Shown here one piece after another: positions 4,801-9,697 of a stretch of 9,697 nt of DNA. The notes beneath the pieces are model-generated. The model worked only from the letters and a program-made list of their open reading frames with translations. It searched no databases and had not been told where the DNA came from. The translations under genes and the position numbers were made by a program. Origin of the DNA: Candidatus Bathyarchaeota archaeon (GTDB lineage Archaea; Thermoproteota; Bathyarchaeia; Bathyarchaeales; Bathyarchaeaceae); assembly GCA_026014605.1 (NCBI GenBank), contig JAOZIC010000193.1, positions 1-9,697 of the forward strand, read 5' to 3'. Positions within the stretch are counted from its first letter, which is position 1. Every line of letters begins with the position of its first letter.

Positions 4801-7686
4801 TTATTCGATGTAAATTGCAGGACGGTAAGGCTTAGCAAACTTAGCCTTGCTTTGCGGGTCAACGATGTCTTGGCTGTCTTCTTGGAACGAGAACACTTTT
4901 GCGTTGAATTCGCGTGCAAAGAATTCTTGCGACGTCTCCAGCAGTTCGGTTTCGTTTAGTTCTGCTACCTGCAACTGTTTTTGTTTCATGTCCTCGGGCA
5001 TCCTGTTAATCTCTTGAACAAGTGTTGGCGCAAATTTGGCTACTTTGCCTGCCACCGCTTTGAGGTCTGGGTTGCTCATGAGCTCTTTCATTAGTGCGCC
5101 TACAACGATGTTGCCGTCTGCTGACTTTTTCAGGGCAGTTAGGTAGACTTTCCATTTCCATGGTGCCGCTGCGTAGTAGTAGATTTTTTTGGGCGTCATT
5201 TTTGTGGCTTTTAGTATATTCGACGTGTCGTCCATCACGTTTTTGGTTAGGTTTTCGGTTTCTTCGGCTTGGATGTTAACTTTTGTTTCGTCGTAAACTG
5301 GCCAAGCCGCCAAGGAAACAAAGTCCGTGTGGCCAAGCTTGCTCCAGAGTTCTTCACAGATGTGTGGAGCAAACGGGGACAGCAGCTTTAACCATGTTTC
5401 TAGGGCAGACTTTAGTGTGTCTGATTTGAAGTGTCCTTTTCTTCGGATGTACCAGCGGAAGTCGTTCCAGATTTCAAACAACGCGTTCTCTAACGCAGTT
5501 CTGGTTTTGAGTTGCTCTAGGTTTTCTGTTACAATTTTTGTTCTTTCCTGCAACACGCCAATCAACCACTGTTCCAGATGACCGTGGTCGGGTTGGTTTG
5601 CTTTGTCAAGTATGTTTTGTGCTAGGCTAACAAAGCCGTTGAGTTTGGTTTTGATGTCTCCGACGGTTTCGCGTCTCCAGTCGGGGTCGTTCATGCCTTC
5701 GCCTCCAAGCAAAAGGGCGCATCGGGTTGCGTCTGCGCCAAACTCGTTTAATGCAGTTTTGAGTGTAACAAAGTTGCCCTTTGATTTGGACATCTTTTTG
5801 CCTTCAACACTTAGCATGCCGTTTACGCCAACGCCTTTGGGCAGGTGGTCAGGAAACAGTGCCGTGTGCTGGAACAAAAAGAACGTCAAATGGTTGGGCA
5901 GCAACTCTTTTGCGGAGACTCTTAGGTCTACTGGGTACCAGTAGAGGAACTCGTTTCTCATTTCCTGTAGCTGGTTTGTTGGTATTTTGGTTGTTTCAGA
6001 AATTTTTTGTATGTCGCCTTTGCCGTAGAAGATGTAGTCAAAAACTTCGAACGGTAACTGTTCACCTGTTATCTTGTACTGTTTGAGGTGCTTGTTTATC
6101 GTATAAAACGCCATATACACCGTGGAATCGGTCAAAGTTTCAACTATCCAACCTGGACTCCAAGGCAGGGCAGTTCCTAAGCCGCTTCTTCGGGCGCATG
6201 GCCACTCTTTAAGCCAGTCTATAATGTTAAGGAACCACTGTCTAGCCGAGTCGGGGTATATTTTGGCTTGAGCAAGGGTTTCTTTGGTTTTTTGTTTCCA
6301 TGTTGGGTCAGAATATTTGATGAACCACTGCTCTTTGAGAAGTTTAACTTGGCACGGAGTCATGCACCTGCAGACTACTGGTTCGGGTAGGTCGTACATC
6401 GAGTCTGCGATGCCTTTTTCCTTAAAATCATCTATTAGGATGTCTTTTATTCTGCTGACTGGTTTTCCTGCGTATTTTTCGCAGATTTGTTTTAGTTTGC
6501 CGCCGTGGAACTCTTTTTTGTAGAGCGTCTTTGTTGCTTCTTCGGCTTTGGGGTCGTGTTGGTCTTTTACTCCCATCTGGTCTACGAGTTCGACTGCTGG
6601 GCATTCGCCAAAGCCTTCCACAGAGATTAACGAGATTGGTTTTATGGCTTGGACTTCTGTTGGGTCGATGTTGAAGTCTTTTAGAAGTTCTGGGTTGTTT
6701 TGCAGGTCTCTTAGTGCCAGAAAATCGAATGGTGCGTGTGCGGGTACGCTGTAGACTACGCCTGTTGCGTTGTCTGGGCTTACGAACCATCCAGGTAGAA
6801 CCAACATTTTTCTTGTGCTTAGGGGGCTTGTGAAGTGTTTACCGATGATTTCTTTACCCTTGAAATTTTCTAAGATTTCTACGGTTTTTTGTTGTTCTGC
6901 AAGTTTGCCTGCGGCGGTTTTGCTGACTATCCATGTTTCGCCGTTTACTTTGGCTTTAACGTAGTCGGAGTCGGGGTTTATCCAGATGTTTGTTATGCCG
7001 TAGATTGTTTCTGGACGAAAAGTGCCGCTTGGAAGTATGGTGCCGTCTTCCATTTTGTATTTCATTAAGATGTATTCTTCTGGGATTACGCCTTCGCCTG
7101 TTTGGCGGTCGTGGTCACCTGTTGGGCTTTGGTCGTGTGGACACCAAACAACGGGGTAGGTTCCCTTGATGATGTAACCTTTTTCTCGCAGGCGTTCACA
7201 CTGCCATTCAACAAACTTACTAAAGGTTGGATAAAGTGAGGTTGTGTGGAATTCGCGTCGCCAGTCCACAGAATATCCGAGCCGTTTTACGGATTCTCGG
7301 CTGTCGTCTGTGTAATATTTTGCCATGTAAACTGGGTCAACAAACTTTTTGAGGTGCTCCTCGGAAACGCCGTCTACTTCCCTGAAGGCGCGGATTAAAA
7401 TTTCGTCTCCTGCTTTGACGCGTTCGCTTGCGCCTGCTATGGTTTCGCCTGTCCAGTGCCATGCCCACGGGAACAGGACGTTGTAGCCTTGCATTCGTTT
7501 ATATCGGGCGTAGACGTCTACGCGGGTGGCAGTGAAGCCGTGTCCCACGTGTAATGGTCCGTTCATGTACGAGAACGGAAATGTAACCATGCATTTTGTT
7601 TTGGATTCGTCTGGGTCAGCCTCGAATATTTTGGCTTCTTCCCAACGTTTTCTCCACTTGTTTTCGATTTGGCTTAGAGATGTCAT
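4801..7686 (-). CDS. leuS: Leucyl-tRNA synthetase, archaeal type
   Basis: Class I aminoacyl-tRNA synthetase that attaches leucine to tRNA-Leu in the cytosol. All domains of a full-length archaeal enzyme are present in 961 residues: the HIGH-type motif PLHVGHG at 44-50, the inserted CP1 editing domain with TFRPETIYG at 222-230 and VVYSVPAHAPFDF at 310-322 (Asp321 is the expected editing aspartate), the KMSKS motif at 631-635, a helical anticodon-binding region from about 690 to 860, and an archaeal C-terminal extension. Residues 78-82 read WTGET where archaeal relatives, as I recall them, usually have a TG[TS]PI sequence; this is a variant, not a break. ATG 7686 has no Shine-Dalgarno. A TTTTTAA-type box near 7712-7720 sits about 27 bp upstream, so the message may be leaderless. 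The tRNA-Arg gene follows after 66 bp. Confidence 0.97.
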   Translation of the reverse strand: MTSLSQIENKWRKRWEEAKIFEADPDESKTKCMVTFPFSYMNGPLHVGHGFTATRVDVYARYKRMQGYNVLFPWAWHWTGETIAGASERVKAGDEILIRAFREVDGVSEEHLKKFVDPVYMAKYYTDDSRESVKRLGYSVDWRREFHTTSLYPTFSKFVEWQCERLREKGYIIKGTYPVVWCPHDQSPTGDHDRQTGEGVIPEEYILMKYKMEDGTILPSGTFRPETIYGITNIWINPDSDYVKAKVNGETWIVSKTAAGKLAEQQKTVEILENFKGKEIIGKHFTSPLSTRKMLVLPGWFVSPDNATGVVYSVPAHAPFDFLALRDLQNNPELLKDFNIDPTEVQAIKPISLISVEGFGECPAVELVDQMGVKDQHDPKAEEATKTLYKKEFHGGKLKQICEKYAGKPVSRIKDILIDDFKEKGIADSMYDLPEPVVCRCMTPCQVKLLKEQWFIKYSDPTWKQKTKETLAQAKIYPDSARQWFLNIIDWLKEWPCARRSGLGTALPWSPGWIVETLTDSTVYMAFYTINKHLKQYKITGEQLPFEVFDYIFYGKGDIQKISETTKIPTNQLQEMRNEFLYWYPVDLRVSAKELLPNHLTFFLFQHTALFPDHLPKGVGVNGMLSVEGKKMSKSKGNFVTLKTALNEFGADATRCALLLGGEGMNDPDWRRETVGDIKTKLNGFVSLAQNILDKANQPDHGHLEQWLIGVLQERTKIVTENLEQLKTRTALENALFEIWNDFRWYIRRKGHFKSDTLKSALETWLKLLSPFAPHICEELWSKLGHTDFVSLAAWPVYDETKVNIQAEETENLTKNVMDDTSNILKATKMTPKKIYYYAAAPWKWKVYLTALKKSADGNIVVGALMKELMSNPDLKAVAGKVAKFAPTLVQEINRMPEDMKQKQLQVAELNETELLETSQEFFAREFNAKVFSFQEDSQDIVDPQSKAKFAKPYRPAIYIE

Positions 7687-7769
7687 TAACCCATTGGAGT
7701 GTCAGGCGAGTTAAAAATTTTTCAGTCAACAGACTTGGAGAAGTGTTGATGTTTTGTCCAAGTTTTTTT

Positions 7770-7817
7770 GAAAAAAGGTAGTTTTCAACAATGAACTACT
7801 ATTAGTCTTCAAATATG
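7770..7817 (+). repeat. 48-bp direct repeat, copy A
   Basis: This copy aligns without gaps to 9633-9680, with 42 of 48 bases identical. Shared blocks are GAAAAAAGGT, TTTCAACAATG and TATTAGTCTTCAAATATG; the differences cluster in a 6-base centre. Similarity stops sharply at both ends. The copy lies in the divergent region between leuS and the membrane-protein gene, 84 bp before the leuS start. Its role is unknown: it could be a shared control element, since AAATATG at its right end could be a plus-strand TATA box, or a small dispersed repeat. Confidence 0.7.
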
Positions 7818-7886
7818 ATTGTAGACTATTTTGTTCCGAAGGTATTGGGCTGCTTTTGACCCAAAACTAGAAATTAGTTTAAACTA
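7778..7886. promoter_or_regulatory. Cluster of AACTA/TAGTT half-sites overlapping the membrane-protein promoter
   Basis: Five half-sites occur in 109 bp: GTAGTT (7778-7783), AACTAC (7794-7799), AAACTA (7864-7869), TAGTTT (7875-7880) and AAACTA (7881-7886). The third and fourth form a perfect 6-5-6 palindrome and the last two a perfect 12-bp palindrome. TTTAAACT (7878-7885) within the last pair is also the best TATA box, predicting transcription near 7908 and a leader of about 27 nt. A dimeric repressor bound there would block the promoter. This is inferred from pattern and position only. Confidence 0.4.
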
Positions 7887-7934
7887 TTGGATAATTCGTG
7901 GAATACCAAGTATACGCAAAAAAATGAGGAAAAA

Positions 7935-8735
7935 ATGTTGAGTGAACAAAAACCTGCAACAGAGTTAGGTCCTACCGAGATTATTTCTTTGACTTTTAGG
8001 CTTTACCGCAAAAAGTTTTTGCAGTTTTTTGTGCCGTTTCTGGTTCAGGCAATAGTGCTGGGCACAATCACGTATGTTATAACAACCACGTTTCCGATTC
8101 CAGAGCCACCAGCAATCCCAACAGATTACACAGCAAGCTATTACGAGGAACTGTTGCCGTGGTTTTACTCGTTTTTTACAACAGTTATCACGGTTGGCGT
8201 TTTGTCGGGTTTGATATCGTGGATTGTAAGCACCACAACCACCGGAGTTCTAGTAAAATATACGTCTGACCAAATCGAAAAAGGCAACTCCAGCCTATCA
8301 GAGTGCTTAAGTTACGCGTTATCTAAGCTACCAGCTTTGCTTCCAGCACAACTAATTAGCGGAATATTGATAGTAATCGGGCTTGTGTTTTTCGTGGTTC
8401 CGGGAATAATATTGGCAATTATGTTCTCGTTGATAATTCCAGCAATCATGATAGAAGGCACAGGCGCGTTTGAAAGCATCTCAAGAAGCAGAACCCTTGT
8501 GAAAAACCGTTGGCAAAACACGTTTATTCTGGGGTTAATCTTGGGCATGATTTCAGTAATCGCCACCCTTGCAGTAATGCTGCTAACATTGCCGCTTACG
8601 GCTACCAACCTAACTGTTGACCCATTCATTTCAAATGTCACATTGGCAGTTGTGGGACCGCTTTACCCAATCGCAATAACTTACCTGTACTACGCCATGA
8701 AAGCAAAACAAAACCCGGAACAACCAACAATCTAA
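7935..8735 (+). CDS. Polytopic membrane protein, DUF975/GPDPase-membrane-domain-like
   Basis: A 266-residue membrane protein with about five or six hydrophobic segments (roughly 29-51, 76-103, 137-157, 158-173, 196-219, 232-255). The core pattern is FFVVPGIILAIMFSLIIPA (152-170), then an acidic residue and ESISRSRTLVKNRW (180-193). It resembles the superfamily of uncharacterised proteins related to the membrane domain of glycerophosphodiester phosphodiesterases and DUF975. No catalytic domain is attached, so it is not an enzyme of that class on this evidence. ATG 7935 is preferred over TTG 7887 because TGAGGA stands 4-5 nt upstream and the best TATA box (7878-7885) would place the transcript start after 7887. 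It is a single-gene unit, divergent from leuS and convergent with the TIR-like gene. Function unknown. Confidence 0.75.
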   Translation: MLSEQKPATELGPTEIISLTFRLYRKKFLQFFVPFLVQAIVLGTITYVITTTFPIPEPPAIPTDYTASYYEELLPWFYSFFTTVITVGVLSGLISWIVSTTTTGVLVKYTSDQIEKGNSSLSECLSYALSKLPALLPAQLISGILIVIGLVFFVVPGIILAIMFSLIIPAIMIEGTGAFESISRSRTLVKNRWQNTFILGLILGMISVIATLAVMLLTLPLTATNLTVDPFISNVTLAVVGPLYPIAITYLYYAMKAKQNPEQPTI

Positions 8736-8739
8736 CAGA

Positions 8740-8747
8740 TTTTTTTT
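8740..8747 (+). terminator. T-run terminator of the membrane-protein gene
   Basis: Eight T residues begin 4 bp after the stop codon at 8733-8735. The run overlaps the stop codon of the convergent TIR-like gene (8748-8746), so the two 3' ends are packed into about 10 bp. Confidence 0.55.
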
Positions 8748-9171
8748 ATATCCACCCTAAATTGTTGGCGTCTACATCATAGTTGCAGGCTTGCAGTTGC
8801 TTGATTAACTCGAAATACCAACCAGTTTTATGTTCAACCCACAAAACACCGTCATACATGTCTGGGATTTGAAAATCCTTGGTTTTCGGGTAGACCACAA
8901 CCACGTTTTCAGGTCCCAAACGTCCAATCAGGTAACCTAACAAGAAAACGGTGTTCTGGTTTGGTTGCGTTCTTGCTTGGTCGGCAGTTTGTTCCTTGGA
9001 GTAAGCCAACTCGTCTGGAGTTAATATGACTACGGCGAAGGATATGTTTGCGTAGTCCGCGCTTTTTTCGATTAACGTTTGTTGAATGTTTGGTTGTTCA
9101 CTTAGGACTATGGGTTCAAGCTCCAGTTTGTGCAAGGTTTGGACTACTTCAGATTTAATTTCTTCACCCAT
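8746..9171 (-). CDS. TIR-like nucleotide-binding domain (Cap12/STING-associated type), C-terminal part of a split reading frame
   Basis: The 141 residues from ATG 9171 match the TIR-like nucleotide-binding family whose members include Cap12-type CBASS effectors: LEPIVLSEQPN at 18-28, TLIEKSADYANISFAVVILTPDE at 32-54, TVFLLGYLIGRLGPENVVVVYP at 74-95, and a C-terminal VDANNLGW. Active relatives cleave NAD+. The domain's first strand is missing from this ORF but is encoded just upstream in the same frame: codons 9192-9172 read KIFVVHG, joined directly to MGEE. No ATG, GTG or TTG lies between the in-frame TAA at 9216-9214 and ATG 9171, so a complete domain needs read-through or a rare start such as ATT 9189. 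Where I recall family members having VFELG with a catalytic Glu, this protein has VFLLG (Leu77). It is probably a decaying or inactive TIR-like protein. Confidence 0.7.
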   Translation of the reverse strand: MGEEIKSEVVQTLHKLELEPIVLSEQPNIQQTLIEKSADYANISFAVVILTPDELAYSKEQTADQARTQPNQNTVFLLGYLIGRLGPENVVVVYPKTKDFQIPDMYDGVLWVEHKTGWYFELIKQLQACNYDVDANNLGWI

Positions 9172-9213
9172 TCCGTGGACTACAAAAATTTTGTTTGACC
9201 TAACCTTGCTGCT

Positions 9214-9528
9214 TTACTTTGTTTCAGAAGGCGGAGACAACAAAAGTCGTACTTTACGCAACAAAACCTGTGATTCATTGGTTACTTCTCGTAGCTTGGC
9301 TTTTTCTGCCTTGGTGTACCCAGAATCAAACGACTGCTCACTAAAAGGAACAGACTCCAACAATTTCATGCCCTTGAAAAAACCCAACGACTGCAAATCC
9401 TTAAGCAACCTGTTATAGGTTTTAACATACCCATCGTAACTGCTCCAAAACTCGCCATCAAAATCTTCCTTGGAACTCTCCACAAGGGTTTCCAACTCGA
9501 CAATCAAAGAACCAAAATCAACGCCCAT
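9214..9528 (-). CDS. Hypothetical helical protein; N-terminal part of the split TIR-like gene
   Basis: 104 residues from ATG 9528, rich in Leu, Glu, Lys and Ser and predicted largely helical, ending in a charged stretch (TKAEKAKLREVTNESQVLL, 72-90) and SPPSETK. I recognise no family on its own. Its stop codon TAA is followed in the same frame by the TIR-like domain, so it is best read as the N-terminal module of that protein. Expression signals look intact: GTGAT (9538-9534) lies 5 nt before the ATG, and a TATA box on the minus strand (9570-9562) about 38 bp upstream of the ATG predicts a short leader. The opposite strand also has an ORF over this stretch, but it lacks supporting signals. Confidence 0.6.
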   Translation of the reverse strand: MGVDFGSLIVELETLVESSKEDFDGEFWSSYDGYVKTYNRLLKDLQSLGFFKGMKLLESVPFSEQSFDSGYTKAEKAKLREVTNESQVLLRKVRLLLSPPSETK

Positions 9529-9561
9529 AACAAATCACACAAGAAACGTAACTAACGCCCA

Positions 9562-9570
9562 AAATATATT
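9562..9570 (-). promoter_or_regulatory. TATA box and BRE-like promoter of the split TIR-like gene
   Basis: The minus strand reads AATATATTT preceded by TCAAAG, a good BRE/TATA pair. It predicts a start near 9539, about 11 nt before the ATG at 9528, with the GTGAT ribosome binding site at the extreme 5' end. This is among the clearest promoters in the window, notable for a gene that is interrupted. Confidence 0.5.
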
Positions 9571-9632
9571 CTTTGAAAAATACTTCATCGCCAGCCTTTT
9601 GATAACGGTTTTTGTTGTTGCTTGAAATTTCA

Positions 9633-9680
9633 GAAAAAAGGTTGATTTCAACAATGTTCTGTTATTAGTCTTCAAATATG
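9633..9680 (+). repeat. 48-bp direct repeat, copy B
   Basis: Ungapped match to 7770-7817 (42 of 48), same orientation, 1863 bp away. It lies 105 bp before the TIR-like gene start. The rest of 9529-9697 holds that gene's promoter and no plus-strand gene that I can support before the window ends. Confidence 0.7.
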
Positions 9681-9697
9681 TTACAAATATGCTGTAA

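Larger units (their letters stand above)
8746..9528 (-). pseudogene. Composite TIR-like gene interrupted by one in-frame TAA
   Basis: Positions 9528 to 8746 form one 261-codon frame whose only internal stop is TAA at 9216-9214. The first part encodes a helical N-terminal domain of 104 residues, and the part after the stop encodes a full TIR-like domain including its first strand. A helical N-terminal region followed by this TIR-like domain is a normal single-protein layout for the family, so the original gene was most likely one protein of about 260 residues. One base change to TAA explains the split; read-through or an unconventional restart are alternatives. The stop is TAA, so pyrrolysine (TAG) and selenocysteine (TGA) are not explanations. 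Confidence 0.6.

Noticed and set aside
7770..7817. Minus-strand CCTTTTTT end of the repeat as a terminator
   Set aside because: No minus-strand transcript is expected to arrive here from the right, because the gene on that side (7935-8735) is on the plus strand. In copy B the inverted pairing in the core is not kept.
7887..7934. TTG 7887 as the start of the membrane protein
   Set aside because: ATG 7935 has a clear TGAGGA site, and the best TATA box predicts transcription beginning after 7887.
9214..9216. Pyrrolysine or selenocysteine recoding at the internal stop
   Set aside because: The codon is TAA; pyrrolysine uses TAG and selenocysteine uses TGA.
9086..9418. Plus-strand ORF of 110 codons opposite the split TIR-like gene
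   Set aside because: It runs antisense across the 5' TIR-like sequence and the 104-residue ORF, has no promoter or ribosome binding site that I can see, and its composition looks like a shadow of the minus-strand frame.
8746..9528. Complete CBASS, Pycsar or Thoeris-type defence system
   Set aside because: The TIR-like domain is of the type found in such systems, but no nucleotide cyclase, sensor or accessory gene is in the window, and the gene is interrupted and lacks the expected Glu. The region right of 9697 is unseen.
1..9697. CRISPR arrays, insertion sequences, rRNA genes, integrase
   Set aside because: No regularly spaced repeats, transposase or integrase motifs, or rRNA sequence were seen. 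The two 48-bp copies are only two and far apart.

Overview
The window looks like archaeal chromosome. The leucyl-tRNA synthetase is of the archaeal type. The tRNA-Arg(UCU) carries a 16-nt intron at the canonical 37/38 site inside a bulge-helix-bulge motif. TATA-like boxes lie 25-30 bp before several starts, and Shine-Dalgarno sequences match GGAGGTGATC. The DNA is fairly AT-rich with no sign of hyperthermophile composition. A TACK-group archaeon such as Candidatus Bathyarchaeia would fit, but that placement is an inference from general impression and was not tested.

Layout, left to right. (1) Positions 1-67 (-) hold the N-terminus of an unidentified secreted or membrane protein. It diverges from an ABC importer half-cassette on the + strand: a BtuF-type substrate-binding protein (306-1256) and a BtuC/FecCD-type permease (1309-2400). 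The matching ATPase is not in the window. A perfect 8-3-8 palindrome sits between the divergent genes. (2) mtnA (2406-3416, -) converges on the permease gene with a 5-bp gap. (3) Positions 3417-3703 carry a G+C-rich, highly foldable island that may be a non-coding RNA. (4) A helix-turn-helix plus phosphoribosyltransferase fusion (3704-4444, -) follows; it is probably a PRPP- or nucleotide-sensing regulator. (5) The intron-containing tRNA-Arg (4641-4734, -) and leuS (4801-7686, -) lie on the same strand. (6) A polytopic membrane protein (7935-8735, +) converges on a TIR-like gene (8746-9528, -).

Most genes here are housekeeping: translation, methionine salvage, corrinoid or iron uptake and nucleotide sensing. 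They sit in single-gene or two-gene units rather than one large operon. The accessory-looking part is the right end. There a TIR-like nucleotide-binding protein of the Cap12/STING-associated type is split by one in-frame TAA, and it appears to have lost the glutamate expected in its NADase motif. Its first ORF still has a clean promoter and ribosome binding site. A 48-bp direct repeat (42/48 identical) brackets the membrane-protein and TIR-like genes. No complete new multi-gene system can be demonstrated. The best leads are the split TIR-like gene, the 48-bp repeat pair and the foldable island near 3570-3670.
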